Source of the DNA: Mesorhizobium sp. LSHC420B00
Lineage (GTDB): Bacteria; Pseudomonadota; Alphaproteobacteria; Rhizobiales; Rhizobiaceae
DNA length: 64,000 nucleotides
Assembly (NCBI RefSeq): GCF_000503055.1
Contig: NZ_AYVY01000002.1
Coordinates: 674,184-738,183 of the forward strand
Direction of reading: 5' to 3'
Part shown: positions 38,647-47,718 of the stretch, piece by piece
Layout: every line of letters begins with the position of its first letter
How positions within the stretch are numbered: the stretch's first letter is position 1
Program-made: the position numbers and the translations under genes
The notes under the pieces: generated by a model
Databases searched by the model: none
The model's input: the letters and a program-made list of their open reading frames with translations, nothing else
Told to the model about the DNA's origin: nothing

Positions 38647-39861
38647 ATGGATCAAGGGGACGACTGCGACAGACAAACGGCGAATGCGGAGCTGTCGATC
38701 CGCATCGCCGCGGGCATCGGCGCCTTCACCAGCGCGGAATGGGACAGCCTCGGCGGCACTACGCGGGGCGAGGCAGAAAACGCCTACAGCCCGCTTGTTT
38801 CATTCGCTTTTTTGAGCGCGCTAGAAGATTCCGGCTGCGCCGTTCGACGCACCGGCTGGCAGGGTCATCATCTCAGGCTGGAAACCGCGCAAGGCAAGCT
38901 GCTCGGTGCGGTCCCCTGCTATCTGAAGTCGCACAGCCAGGGCGAATATGTCTTCGACCATGGCTGGTCGGACGCATTCGAACGCGCCGGCGGGCGCTAC
39001 TATCCGAAGCTGCAATGCGCGGTGCCGTTCACACCCGTCACCGGCCCTCGCCTGCTGGTCGGCAAGCGCGAGGACAGCCCCACCGTCAAGGCCGGCCTTG
39101 CGGCCGGCCTAAAGGCGGTGACGGATAAGCTCGGCGTGTCTTCCGCGCATGTCACCTTCGCGCCGGAGGATGATGTCCAGATCTTGGCGGCAGCCGGCTT
39201 CCTGCATCGCACCGACCAGCAGTTTCACTTCTTCAACGAAGGCTTTTCGAGCTACGACGATTTTCTCTCGACGTTGGCCTCGCGCAAGCGCAAGGCGATG
39301 AAAAAGGAGCGGCGTGAGGCGCTCGCCGACGGCATCTCGATCGACTGGCTGACCGGCAAGGATCTGACCGAAAAAGCCTGGGACGACTTTTACGCGTTCT
39401 ACATGGATACCGGCAGCAGGAAATGGGGCCGGCCCTACCTCAACCGCGATTTCTTCTCCTTGATCGGCGAGCGCATGGCCGACGACATCCTGCTGGTGAT
39501 GGCCAAACGCAACGGGCGCTACATAGCCGGCGCCATCAACTTCATCGGTTCAGACGCGCTCTACGGCCGCAATTGGGGCTGCATCGAGGACCACCCGTTC
39601 CTGCATTTCGAGGTCTGCTACCATCAGGCGATCGATTTCGCCATCTCGCGAAAGCTGAAGGTGGTTGAAGCCGGTGCGCAGGGCGAGCACAAGCTGGCGC
39701 GCGGCTACCGGCCGGTGACGATGCATTCGGCGCACTACATCGCCCATCCAGGTCTGCGCAATGCAGTGGCCGACTACCTCCAGCGCGAGCGGCGCGAAGT
39801 CGAGCGGATGAGCGAATATCTGGAAGAGCACACCCCGTTCCGCAAGGACATGGCGGAGTAG
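38647..39861 (+). CDS. FemAB-like GNAT-fold protein (DUF482, PF04339 type)
   Basis: 404-residue protein of the peptidogalycan-biosynthesis/FemAB-like family. It has the Trp-rich, basic central segment (LASRKRKAMKKERREAL), DDFYAFYMDTGSRKWGRPYLNRDFF, NFIGSDALYGRNWGC and the closing VEAGAQGEHKLARGYRPVTMHSAHYI, all typical. The true substrate of this family is unknown; proposed roles involve aminoacyl transfer or cell-surface polymers. It is soluble by prediction and the third gene of the RidA-GDPD-FemAB-HIT run. The ribosome-binding site is weak. Confidence 0.85.
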   Translation: MDQGDDCDRQTANAELSIRIAAGIGAFTSAEWDSLGGTTRGEAENAYSPLVSFAFLSALEDSGCAVRRTGWQGHHLRLETAQGKLLGAVPCYLKSHSQGEYVFDHGWSDAFERAGGRYYPKLQCAVPFTPVTGPRLLVGKREDSPTVKAGLAAGLKAVTDKLGVSSAHVTFAPEDDVQILAAAGFLHRTDQQFHFFNEGFSSYDDFLSTLASRKRKAMKKERREALADGISIDWLTGKDLTEKAWDDFYAFYMDTGSRKWGRPYLNRDFFSLIGERMADDILLVMAKRNGRYIAGAINFIGSDALYGRNWGCIEDHPFLHFEVCYHQAIDFAISRKLKVVEAGAQGEHKLARGYRPVTMHSAHYIAHPGLRNAVADYLQRERREVERMSEYLEEHTPFRKDMAE

Positions 39862-39982
39862 CAAAACCCGCCCGATCGCTCAACCACGTTCGAGCCTGCA
39901 TGGCCGATGTCGACCGATCGTCTTGCCCGCCCGCAACAGCTTCGCTACACGAGACCGCGAGCCAAGAACCGGAGCGTGCGCC

Positions 39983-40414
39983 ATGGCCGAAGCAACCTAC
40001 GACAGCAGCAACATTTTCGCAAAAATCCTGCGCGGAGAAATCCCTTCGCACCGCGTCTACGAGGATGATGCGGTCATCGTCTTCATGGATGTGATGCCGC
40101 AAGGACCGGGTCACACGCTGGTCGTGCCGAAAGCGCCGTCGCGCAACCTGCTCGACGCGGATCCGGCGGTGCTTGGCCCCCTCTTCGCTCACGTGCAGAA
40201 AGTTGCGCGGGCAGTAAAGAAGGCCTTCGATGCCGATGGCGTCACGGTCATGCAGCTCAACGAACCAGCTTCGGGCCAGACCGTCTACCACCTCCATGTC
40301 CATGTCATTCCGCGCTTCGAAGGCATCCCCTTGAAGCCGCACAGCGGACAGATGGAACAGCCTGAAGTCCTGGCTGAGAACGCCGGCAAGATACGGACGG
40401 CGCTGGCAAACTGA
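39983..40414 (+). CDS. HIT family nucleotide-binding protein
   Basis: Histidine-triad hydrolase or transferase of 143 residues acting on nucleoside phosphoramidates or dinucleotides. The fold starts with NIFAKILRGEIPSHRVYEDD, then FMDVMPQGPGHTLVVPK, and has the triad HLHVHVIP (His103, His105, His107). The ATG at 39983 is preferred because family members begin about 9 residues before IFxKIxxGEIP; an earlier start at 39923 would add a non-conserved leader. A strong terminator follows. Confidence 0.93.
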   Translation: MAEATYDSSNIFAKILRGEIPSHRVYEDDAVIVFMDVMPQGPGHTLVVPKAPSRNLLDADPAVLGPLFAHVQKVARAVKKAFDADGVTVMQLNEPASGQTVYHLHVHVIPRFEGIPLKPHSGQMEQPEVLAENAGKIRTALAN

Positions 40415-40459
40415 ATCGGGGCGAAGCCGCTCGGCCGACACTCGACCACAAGCTTCATG

Positions 40460-40487
40460 AAAAAAGCCCCGTTGCCGGGGCTTTTTT
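40460..40487. terminator. bidirectional intrinsic terminator between the HIT gene and clpA
   Basis: Perfect 12-bp stem AAAAAAGCCCCG / CGGGGCTTTTTT with a 4-nt loop, flanked by A and T tracts. It serves the convergent HIT (plus) and clpA (minus) transcripts. Confidence 0.92.
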
Positions 40488-40500
40488 ACTTGCAGGATTG

Positions 40501-42969
40501 TCAGTTCTTACGCGGCAGTTGCGGCACCAGGCTGCGCTTGCCGCCATCCTTGCCCTTCGGCTCCGACTTCTGCGCCACCGCCTTTTTCCCGGCGGGCTTT
40601 TTCGCCACCGCCTTCTTGGCTTTCGGCACGTCGTCCGGCTCTTCCTTCTTCGGCTTCACCGGCGCCTCGTCGGCGAGCGATTCGAGCTTCAGGCCGGTCT
40701 CGCCGGTTTCCTTCTTCTCGACGGTGACACGCACCGTGCCGCCCTTCTTGAGCTTGCCGAACAGCACCTCGTCGGCCAGCGGCTTCTTGATGTGCTCCTG
40801 AATGACACGGCCAAGCGGCCGCGCACCCATGCGCTCGTCATAGCCCTTGTCGGCCAGCCAGGCGATTGCATCCTGCGACAGGTCGAAGGTCACGCCGCGT
40901 TCGGAAAGCTGCGCTTCCAGCTGCATGACGAACTTCTGCACCACCTGATGGATGACCGGCACCGGCAGCGAGCCGAACGGAATGATCGCATCGAGACGGT
41001 TGCGGAACTCCGGCGTGAACAGCCGGTTGATCGCTTCGACATCGTCGCCTTCGCGTTTGGTCGAACCGAAACCGATCGCCGCGCGCTGCGCGTCGGATGC
41101 GCCCGCATTGGTGGTCATGATCAGGATGACATTGCGGAAGTCGATCTGCTTACCGTTATGGTCGGTCAGCTTGCCGTGATCCATGACCTGCAACAGGATG
41201 TTGAACAGGTCCGGATGCGCCTTTTCGACTTCGTCCAGCAACAGCACGCAATGCGGATGCTGGTCGACGCCGTCGGTCAGAAGGCCGCCCTGGTCGAAGC
41301 CGACATAGCCGGGAGGCGCGCCGATCAGCCGCGAAACGGTGTGGCGTTCCATATATTCCGACATGTCGAAGCGGATCAGCTCCACGCCGAGCGAGGCGGC
41401 GAGCTGCTTGGCCACTTCCGTCTTGCCGACACCGGTCGGACCGGAGAACAGGTACGAGCCGATCGGCTTTTCCGGTTCCCGCAGGCCGGCCCGCGCCAGC
41501 TTGATGGCCGAAGTCAGCGCGGTGATCGCGGTGTCCTGGCCATAGACGACGCGCTTCAACTCGATGTCGAGACCTTGCAGCACCTTCTCGTCGTCGGCGG
41601 AAACCGTCTTCGGCGGGATGCGCGCCATCGTGGCGATCGTCGCTTCGATCTCCTTGATGCCGATGGTCTTCTTGCGCTTGGCTTCGGGCACCAGCATCTG
41701 CGAGGCGCCGGTCTCGTCGATCACGTCGATCGCCTTGTCCGGCAGCTTGCGGTCGTTGATGTAACGGGCCGAGAGCTCGACCGAAGCCTTGATCGCTTCA
41801 CTCGTGTAGCGAACCTTGTGGAACTCCTCGAAATAGGGCTTCAGTCCCTTCATGATCTCGATGGCGTCCTCGACGGTCGGCTCGTTGACGTCGATCTTCT
41901 GGAATCGCCGCACCAGCGCGCGGTCCTTCTCGAAGAACTGCCGGAACTCCTTGTAGGTGGTCGAGCCGATGCAGCGGATCGCGCCGGACGACAGCGCCGG
42001 CTTCAACAGGTTCGACGCATCCATGGCGCCACCAGAGGTGGCTCCTGCCCCGATCACGGTGTGGATCTCATCGATGAACAGCACGGCGCCGGGATAGTCC
42101 TCGAGCTCCTTGACGACCTGCTTCAGCCGCTCCTCGAAATCGCCGCGATAACGGGTGCCGGCCAGCAGCGTGCCCATGTCGAGCGCGAAGATGGTGGCAT
42201 TGTGCAGCACTTCGGGAACGTCGCCCTCGACGATGCGCTTGGCGAGGCCTTCGGCGATCGCCGTCTTGCCGACGCCGGGATCGCCGACATAGAGCGGGTT
42301 GTTCTTGGACCGGCGGCACAGCACCTGGATAGTCCGGTTGATCTCGCTCTCGCGACCGATCAGCGGATCGATCTTGCCAGCCTTGGCCTTGTTGTTCAGG
42401 TTGACGCAATAGGCAGTCAGCGCGTCCTGCTGCTGCTTCTTCTTGCCGCCTTCTTCTTGCGGCTCAGCTCCGCCCTGGCTGCCTTGCTCGTCGTCGGCGC
42501 CGCGCGGCGTCCGCGTCTCGGAAGCGCCTGGGCGCTTGGCAATGCCATGCGAGATGTAGTTGACCGCGTCGTAGCGGGTCATCTGCTGTTCCTGCAGGAA
42601 ATAAGCGGCGTGGCTCTCGCGCTCGGCGAAGATGGCGACGAGCACGTTGGCGCCGGACACCTCCTCGCGGCCTGACGACTGCACATGGATCACCGCGCGC
42701 TGGATGACGCGCTGAAAACCGGCCGTCGGCTTGGAATCTTCATCGTAGCCGGTGACGAGATTGTCGAGCTCGGTGTCGATATAGGTGAGAACCGTATGCT
42801 TCAACTCGTCGAGATCGACGTTGCAGGCACGCATGACTGCGGCCGCCTCGGTGTCGTCGATCAGGGCGAGCAGCAAATGTTCAAGGGTTGCATATTCATG
42901 GTGCCGCTCATTGGCGAGCGTCAGCGCTTGGTGAAGCGCCTTTTCCAGGCCTTGGGAGAAAGCCGGCAT
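40501..42969 (-). CDS. clpA: ATP-dependent Clp protease ATPase subunit ClpA
   Basis: AAA+ unfoldase that feeds substrates, including N-degron proteins delivered by ClpS, to ClpP. The 822 residues begin with the double Clp-N domain (1-140, to which ClpS binds). NBD1 has Walker A GDPGVGKT (229-236), and NBD2 has Walker [15 protein letters not shown] and the ClpP-binding IGF-type loop ([10 protein letters not shown]). The C-terminal 50-60 residues are a Lys/Ala/Pro-rich tail ([20 protein letters not shown]...) longer than in E. coli ClpA. clpS lies 6 bp upstream. clpP is not in the window. Confidence 0.98.
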   Translation of the reverse strand: MPAFSQGLEKALHQALTLANERHHEYATLEHLLLALIDDTEAAAVMRACNVDLDELKHTVLTYIDTELDNLVTGYDEDSKPTAGFQRVIQRAVIHVQSSGREEVSGANVLVAIFAERESHAAYFLQEQQMTRYDAVNYISHGIAKRPGASETRTPRGADDEQGSQGGAEPQEEGGKKKQQQDALTAYCVNLNNKAKAGKIDPLIGRESEINRTIQVLCRRSKNNPLYVGDPGVGKTAIAEGLAKRIVEGDVPEVLHNATIFALDMGTLLAGTRYRGDFEERLKQVVKELEDYPGAVLFIDEIHTVIGAGATSGGAMDASNLLKPALSSGAIRCIGSTTYKEFRQFFEKDRALVRRFQKIDVNEPTVEDAIEIMKGLKPYFEEFHKVRYTSEAIKASVELSARYINDRKLPDKAIDVIDETGASQMLVPEAKRKKTIGIKEIEATIATMARIPPKTVSADDEKVLQGLDIELKRVVYGQDTAITALTSAIKLARAGLREPEKPIGSYLFSGPTGVGKTEVAKQLAASLGVELIRFDMSEYMERHTVSRLIGAPPGYVGFDQGGLLTDGVDQHPHCVLLLDEVEKAHPDLFNILLQVMDHGKLTDHNGKQIDFRNVILIMTTNAGASDAQRAAIGFGSTKREGDDVEAINRLFTPEFRNRLDAIIPFGSLPVPVIHQVVQKFVMQLEAQLSERGVTFDLSQDAIAWLADKGYDERMGARPLGRVIQEHIKKPLADEVLFGKLKKGGTVRVTVEKKETGETGLKLESLADEAPVKPKKEEPDDVPKAKKAVAKKPAGKKAVAQKSEPKGKDGGKRSLVPQLPRKN

Positions 42970-42975
42970 GTTACC

Positions 42976-43302
42976 TCACTTCTTCTCCATCACGCATTGC
43001 AGCGGATGCTGATTCTGTCGGGCGAAATCCATGACCTGAGACACTTTGGTCTCGGCCACCTCGAATGTATAGACCCCGCACTCGCCCACCCCATGATTGT
43101 GAACATGAAGCATTATGCGTGTGGCGGCTTCGCGATCCTTCTGGAAAAAACGCTCCAGCACGTGAACCACGAACTCCATGGGTGTGTAGTCGTCGTTAAG
43201 GATGAGGACCCGATACAGACTGGGCTTCTTGGTCTTGGTTTTTGTGCGCGTGATGACGGCCGTGCCGCGACCGGCCTCATTGCCGTTGCTGCCGTTCTGC
43301 AT
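42976..43302 (-). CDS. clpS: ATP-dependent Clp protease adaptor ClpS
   Basis: Recognises N-degron substrates and hands them to ClpA. The core has [43 protein letters not shown] and [11 protein letters not shown], which include the Asn-Asp-Asp, Met and His residues of the N-degron pocket. The start is uncertain: ATG 43302 gives 108 residues, close to the family norm, and is used here. A GTG at 43341 with AGGA 4-5 bp upstream, or the ATG at 43368, would add 13 or 22 residues. Transcription should begin at a promoter about 100 bp upstream of the start used and continue into clpA. Confidence 0.92.
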   Translation of the reverse strand: MQNGSNGNEAGRGTAVITRTKTKTKKPSLYRVLILNDDYTPMEFVVHVLERFFQKDREAATRIMLHVHNHGVGECGVYTFEVAETKVSQVMDFARQNQHPLQCVMEKK

Positions 43303-43399
43303 TCGCACCACGTAGCTCGTGGCAGTCAAACCTGTAGTCACGTAGTCCTGCCTCTTTCGAATCCTCATGCATGCTCGACATGTAGGTGCTCGATGGACG

Positions 43400-43427
43400 A
43401 TTTTAAGCCCTTCTGTTTAGCTGACAA
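43400..43427 (-). promoter_or_regulatory. promoter for clpS-clpA
   Basis: -35 TTGTCA (43422-43427) and -10 TAAAAT (43400-43405) on the minus strand with a 16-bp spacer. The expected transcript start is near 43393, upstream of all three candidate clpS starts. Confidence 0.6.
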
Positions 43428-43502
43428 TATGGCTAGGTGGCCAAACTTGACCGATTTTTCAAATCGTGAAGACCGCAAGGACCCCGATTTCGAGCTGGCA
43501 TG

Positions 43503-43533
43503 AAAAAACCCGGCCGCGCGTTCGCGACCGGGT
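43503..43533 (-). terminator. terminator of the phasin gene
   Basis: Stem ACCCGG (43508-43513) with CCGGGT (43528-43533), extended by CGCG/CGCG across one mismatch. On the minus strand it is followed by TTTTTT. It lies 45 bp past the phasin stop. Confidence 0.8.
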
Positions 43534-43577
43534 CTGTCTTTTGAGGCCCAAGGGCCGGCTTGGAACGTTCGTCGAAT

Positions 43578-43907
43578 TTACTTCGCCTTGGCGACAATCG
43601 ATTCGAACGGCTTGTAGGCTTCCTTGGCGAGTTCGGCATAGAGATCGCCAAGCTTGGTGGCCTCGGTGACGAAGCTCTCATAGGACTGCTTGGCGTAGTC
43701 GGACTGGATTTCGATCGCCTTATCCAGCGACTTGGCGGAGAAGAGCTTCTCGACAACGGCGCTGCCGGCCTCAAAACTTTTCTTGGTGTACTCGCCCGCC
43801 TCGGTGGCGATGGCCTGCGCACCCTTGGACAGCGATGCAAAGCTCTTCAATCCGGTGTCGGCAAATTCCTTGCCGTATTTGCTGAAATCTTCATAGGTCT
43901 GGGTCAT
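43578..43907 (-). CDS. phasin family protein
   Basis: Small amphipathic protein (109 residues) that coats polyhydroxyalkanoate granules. From MTQTYEDFSKYGKEF to the end (YKPFESIVAKAK) it is almost all helix with regularly spaced Ala, Lys, Glu and Phe, matching the phasin_2 pattern (ATEAGEYTKKSFEAGSAVVEKL, SDYAKQSYESFVTEATKLG). The ATG at 43905-43907 is used; the open frame upstream crosses the promoter. The promoter carries a palindrome that fits PHA-responsive repression. pha synthesis genes are not in the window. Confidence 0.88.
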   Translation of the reverse strand: MTQTYEDFSKYGKEFADTGLKSFASLSKGAQAIATEAGEYTKKSFEAGSAVVEKLFSAKSLDKAIEIQSDYAKQSYESFVTEATKLGDLYAELAKEAYKPFESIVAKAK

Positions 43908-43982
43908 TTCACGCATTCCCTTGAACGGTTGCCTTTGGACGATGGACGCGCCTTGTCCGGGCCGCGTTGTGCAATGCGTGTA

Positions 43983-44011
43983 AATATATTGTGCAGTGCA
44001 CAAAAAGTCAA
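43983..44011 (-). promoter_or_regulatory. phasin promoter with an operator palindrome in its spacer
   Basis: On the minus strand, -35 TTGACT (44006-44011) and -10 TATATT (43983-43988) are 17 bp apart, one of the best promoter matches in the window. Fifteen of the spacer bases (43989-44003) form the perfect palindrome TTGTGCA-C-TGCACAA. A second, partial copy (GCAATGC core plus one intact TTGTGCA arm, 43967-43977) lies 22 bp away at the expected transcript start. Repression by PhaR, which detaches in the presence of PHA, is the likely mechanism. Confidence 0.75.
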
Positions 44012-44104
44012 GATTTCCGCGGCAATGCGCATCGTGAGCCGCCGGCAATCGCTAAGATTCGAATAAAGAGAGGCTCAATCCCGCAGAAAAGGGTGAACGC
44101 GGCG

Positions 44105-44127
44105 GTTACCATAAACGGATTGGTAAC
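44105..44127. promoter_or_regulatory. inverted repeat upstream of the D,D-carboxypeptidase gene
   Basis: GTTACCA (44105-44111) and TGGTAAC (44121-44127) form perfect 7-bp arms around a 9-bp spacer, about 80 bp before the start codon. The arrangement suits a dimeric regulator; no factor can be named. Confidence 0.45.
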
Positions 44128-44207
44128 GCTGCCCGCGTTAGCGTGGCCCGAGGTGAGGCAGGACCCTTTGCCGCCTCCAAGGCAACGGAAATTCAAAGGA
44201 ACTATCA

Positions 44208-45596
44208 GTGCGTAAGGCGTTGTCGGGCTTCGTTTCCAAATCCGCGTCCCCCCTCAAAACGATCATGATTCTCGCTATGGCGATGAGCTTCGTCGTCGCG
44301 GACGCGGCTTCATCCATGGCGGCCAAGTCGGCGGCCATCGTCATCGATGCCAAGTCCGGCAAGGTGCTTTATTCGTCGGATGCCGATGGCCGGCGCTATC
44401 CGGCCTCGCTTACCAAGATGATGACGCTCTATCTGACGTTCGAGGCATTGGCGAAGGGCAGGATCAGCAGGAATTCTCCGGTCGTGTTCTCGGCCAATGC
44501 CGCTGCCGAACCGCCAACAAAGCTCGGCGTCAAGCGGGGCGGCTCGGTCACGGTCGAGACCGCCATCCTGTCGATGGTGACCAAATCGGCAAACGATTCC
44601 GCAACTGCGCTTGGCGAGATGCTCGGCGGCAATGAGGCCAATTTCGCCCGCATGATGACCGCCAAGGCGCGGGCGCTGGGCATGCGGGGAACCGTTTTCC
44701 GCAACGCCAACGGCTTGCCTGATCCCGGGCAGTTCACGACGGCGCGCGACATGGCGCTGCTCGGTATCGCCCTGAGAGAGCATTTTCCACAATATTACGG
44801 CTATTTCTCGCAGCGCTCCTTTCTTTACGGGCGACAGCGCATCAACGGCCATAACCGTCTGCTCGGACGCATCAAGGGCGTCGACGGCATCAAGACCGGT
44901 TATACCCGCGCCTCCGGCTATAACCTGGTCTCCTCGGTATCGGATGGCGACCGGCGCATCGTAGCGGTGGTCATGGGCGGCAGGTCCGGCGGCAGCCGCG
45001 ACAGCCAGATGGCCGGGTTGATCAATGCCTACATGCCGAAGGCGTCGTCGCGCGGCGGCGGCATGCTGATTGCCAAAGCCGGTGGCGGCAATCCGATTTC
45101 AGCCCTGGCCAAGGTGCTTCTGCCGAAGCATGACGCGCCGACGCCGGATAGTAAGCCGGACGACGATGCCGTTGCCTCCCTCGTCGAGGAAAATGCTCCC
45201 GTCGTTGAAGAAACCACTCCGGTCGTTCAGACCAGAAAGGTCAAGACGGCGGCCGTGGCGACAGCGGACGATGTGGCGACGGCCCGGGTCGCCGCAGCCT
45301 ATGCCGAACCGGCTGCAGAGGTCGATCCGGTCAGCACGGCGTCGGTGCCATCCGGCTGGGCAATACAGGTCGCCTCTTCGCCAAAGCAATCCGAAGCAAA
45401 GGCTTTCCTCGACAAGGCGACGAAGCAGGTGCCCTCCGTTCTGGCCGATGCCTCCGGTTTCACCGTCGCCTTCGACAAAGACGGCGTCACCTATTACCGC
45501 GCCCGGTTCGGTGGTTTTGGTTCGAAGACCGCCGCCTGGAGGGCTTGTAACGCTTTGAAAAAGAAGAAGATCGAGTGCTACGCCGTCCAGCAGTAA
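44208..45596 (+). CDS. D-alanyl-D-alanine carboxypeptidase with C-terminal SPOR domain
   Basis: Periplasmic penicillin-binding protein that trims stem peptides. The 462-residue precursor has a signal sequence (about 1-38). Its peptidase S11 domain carries SLTK (Ser67, Lys70), SAND (Ser127, Asn129) and KTG (229-231). A disordered Pro/Glu/Val linker (about 300-370) leads to a SPOR domain (about 375-462: WAIQVASSPKQSEAKAFLDKA ... YYRARFGGF) that would target it to denuded glycan at the septum. The start is GTG with AAAGGA 7 bp upstream. E. coli DacA-type enzymes lack the SPOR tail; this fusion is common in rhizobia. Confidence 0.93.
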   Translation: MRKALSGFVSKSASPLKTIMILAMAMSFVVADAASSMAAKSAAIVIDAKSGKVLYSSDADGRRYPASLTKMMTLYLTFEALAKGRISRNSPVVFSANAAAEPPTKLGVKRGGSVTVETAILSMVTKSANDSATALGEMLGGNEANFARMMTAKARALGMRGTVFRNANGLPDPGQFTTARDMALLGIALREHFPQYYGYFSQRSFLYGRQRINGHNRLLGRIKGVDGIKTGYTRASGYNLVSSVSDGDRRIVAVVMGGRSGGSRDSQMAGLINAYMPKASSRGGGMLIAKAGGGNPISALAKVLLPKHDAPTPDSKPDDDAVASLVEENAPVVEETTPVVQTRKVKTAAVATADDVATARVAAAYAEPAAEVDPVSTASVPSGWAIQVASSPKQSEAKAFLDKATKQVPSVLADASGFTVAFDKDGVTYYRARFGGFGSKTAAWRACNALKKKKIECYAVQQ

Positions 45597-45641
45597 GGGC
45601 GCGAAACGATATCTTTCCCGAAAGTTCTGCGTCGAAGGAGA

Positions 45642-46340
45642 CTAGTTGTGATTGGAGAGCAAGACGTCCTTGGCTTCGTTGATCCGCGCCGCCAGGAAAG
45701 ACGTGCCACCGATATCGGGGTGCAGGCGCTGCATCAGGCGGCGGTGCGCCTTGCGGACATCCGCCGCGGCAGCCCCCGCTTCAAGACCAAGGATCTTGTA
45801 GGCCTCCTCCTTAGTCATGGCGCCCGAACCTGGCGCAACACCCAGCCCTTCGCCACCATTCGCATCAGCGTCTTTGCGCCAGATGGGAAATCTGCCGTCA
45901 AGATACGTCTCTAGCAGCTGGCGGCTCTCCGGATCGCCGGAGAGCTCGCGATAAAGTTGCTGCAATTCGGCAAGCCCCATCGAGCCAAGCATCTTGCCTT
46001 CATGGCGCCCAGCCAGCACGAGGCCTTCGAGGCCGCCGGTGTCGTGATCGAGTTCCATCTCAAGCGCCGCGGTACGCACCGTCGAACGCTTGCCCGGTGC
46101 CAGTTTTGCGGCCGGCTGATTCATGCGCATGGAGCCATACCAGGCGAGCGCGGCCGACAGGATCAAGCCGCCGAGGCCCTCGCGCCCGACCAGCAGCACG
46201 GCAACGCCGACCAGCCCGAGCAGCACGGGTCCAAGGGTCCTCATGCCGCCTGCAAGCTTCCCCGGATCGGCGCGCAGGAAGATGGTGAGCATGCCGAGAA
46301 GCACCAGAAGCAATGCTACAAAAGCGATAATCGCGCCCAT
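45642..46340 (-). CDS. membrane-anchored J-domain protein
   Basis: 232-residue DnaK co-chaperone-like protein. Two N-terminal membrane helices (about 3-22 and 37-68) are followed by a cytoplasmic linker and a C-terminal J domain (about 172-230: TKEEAYKILGLEAGAAAADVRKAHRRLMQRLHPDIGG). The HPD motif essential for DnaK stimulation is intact. It has the domain order of TIM14/DjlC-like type III proteins, but its partner is unknown. Its start shares one base with the stop of the VWA-like gene (TGATG), so the two are coupled. Confidence 0.9.
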   Translation of the reverse strand: MGAIIAFVALLLVLLGMLTIFLRADPGKLAGGMRTLGPVLLGLVGVAVLLVGREGLGGLILSAALAWYGSMRMNQPAAKLAPGKRSTVRTAALEMELDHDTGGLEGLVLAGRHEGKMLGSMGLAELQQLYRELSGDPESRQLLETYLDGRFPIWRKDADANGGEGLGVAPGSGAMTKEEAYKILGLEAGAAAADVRKAHRRLMQRLHPDIGGTSFLAARINEAKDVLLSNHN

Positions 46341-47071
46341 CAGTTTCCGCCGCCCCGCAGATGCTCGATCATCAGCCGGTCCTCCGGCCTGCCCCGGTCC
46401 TCCAGTGCTTTCAGACCGCCGGTCGCAAACACGGCGACGGACGAAAGCAGGCCGGCCAAGGTCGCGGCAGCCCGCCCATCAAACCGGAACCAGGCCCCTT
46501 TGGACAGCCGTGCAATTTCCTTGAACGCCTTTTCTGCACCGGCATCATGGCCTTCCTGAAAAACGAAGACAGGAACGCCGTGCAGACCTAGGCTACCGGC
46601 CTTTTCGGCCAGATCATCTATGTTTTCTTCCATCGCATCGCCGATATAGACCAGCGCGTTGACCTTGGCCGCCGCCGTCTGTTTCAGCGCATGGGCGAGC
46701 ACCTTGCCGATCTGGGTGTGGCCGCTACGGCAGTCGATGCGCGTCATCAGCTGCTTCAGAGCTTCGGTATCGGTGACGAATGCGGAGGAACGGCACTCGC
46801 CAAGCCCGCGGAAATAGACCAGTTGAACCTTGAGCACCCCAGCCTTGCCGACGGCGTCGAACATCTCGGCCTGCAGCGCACAGGCGAGATCCCAGGTCGG
46901 CTGGCGGCTCATCGTAGCGTCGAGGGACAGGATCAGCCTGCCTGAACCGGTGGCGGATGCAGCGAGCGTCCTTGCCTGACGGAGAAAGGCGTCGATCTCG
47001 CCGGTGCTCGATTGGGACTCGACCGGCGCAGGATTGGCCTTTGCAGGCACGGGCTGCTTCTTGTCGCTCAT
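46340..47071 (-). CDS. VWA-like domain protein
   Basis: 243-residue cytoplasmic protein without signal peptide. The motif RLILSLDATMSRQPTWDLA is a VWA-type MIDAS-like loop (D-x-T-x-S; here DATMS), and LVYIGDAMEEN is the second acidic segment, resembling TerD/VWA-associated proteins. Function is unknown; MIDAS suggests metal-dependent partner binding. ATG 47071 is used, with little ribosome-binding signal. An upstream in-frame start at 47224 would overlap the DUF1489 gene. It is co-transcribed with the J-domain gene, hinting at a chaperone-linked role. Confidence 0.72.
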   Translation of the reverse strand: MSDKKQPVPAKANPAPVESQSSTGEIDAFLRQARTLAASATGSGRLILSLDATMSRQPTWDLACALQAEMFDAVGKAGVLKVQLVYFRGLGECRSSAFVTDTEALKQLMTRIDCRSGHTQIGKVLAHALKQTAAAKVNALVYIGDAMEENIDDLAEKAGSLGLHGVPVFVFQEGHDAGAEKAFKEIARLSKGAWFRFDGRAAATLAGLLSSVAVFATGGLKALEDRGRPEDRLMIEHLRGGGN

Positions 47072-47195
47072 GACATTCAAGATGTGGCGTTGTTCCCCAG
47101 CTTGCAAGCCCAGATCAGGCGACCTGCAGGACCGGTGATGATGGCAACTGCGGACAAGCGTTCGGCCGGTGCCCTTGGCGTTACGGTTCTTGGCG

Positions 47196-47633
47196 TCAGA
47201 GTAGGCCGAGATCGGCAAGCTCACGCCTGAGCTTCGGCGGCATTTCGATCAGCCCGGCTTTGCCCTTGCCGAGATCGGCCGGCGCGTCCGCCGGCTTCAG
47301 GTAGCGCCACCCTTGGAATGCACGGCGCGGCTGCCAGTCGGTGCGCACGACCTCGGGATCGAGGATCAGATGGCAGCGGCCGATGCCATCGTCATCAGTG
47401 AAGGGCCGGATTTCGGTGATCAGCTGACGGCATTGGACATTGCCCTTGACCACCCAGTAGAGCGAGCCGCCGTCGGTGATCTCGGCGCCGCGCGTCGGCA
47501 CCATGCGGGTGGTGTGGTAGTGTTCGGCCGGTTCGCCGGCGCGGCGCCGCTCGTCGAGGCGGAAGGCAATCCACTCTTCCAGATCCTCGACGCTGTCACA
47601 GCCGACGCAAAGCTTTATGAGATTGAGAGACAT
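47196..47633 (-). CDS. DUF1489 family protein
   Basis: 145-residue soluble protein conserved across alphaproteobacteria without known function. MSLNLIKLCVGCDSVEDLEEWI, HYHTTRMVPTRGAEITDGGSLYWVVKG, RCHLILDPEVVRTDWQPRRAFQGWRYL and the ending DLPPDL-like segment (here EMPPKLRRELADLGLL) match the family throughout. It resembles nucleic-acid-binding small proteins but shows no catalytic motif. It lies 85 bp downstream of sdaA on the same strand. Confidence 0.87.
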   Translation of the reverse strand: MSLNLIKLCVGCDSVEDLEEWIAFRLDERRRAGEPAEHYHTTRMVPTRGAEITDGGSLYWVVKGNVQCRQLITEIRPFTDDDGIGRCHLILDPEVVRTDWQPRRAFQGWRYLKPADAPADLGKGKAGLIEMPPKLRRELADLGLL

Positions 47634-47718
47634 CGTTTAAGGTTTAGCCCAGCACGCGAACGCGTCAACGGCCTGATCGACTTCTCCACAGTGGTGGTCC
47701 AGGCCGCCAGACTGGCGC

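Noticed and set aside
40498..42675. 725-codon open frame on the plus strand opposite clpA
   Set aside because: It is an antisense shadow of clpA, favoured by the GC-rich third codon positions; no start signal and no recognisable domain.
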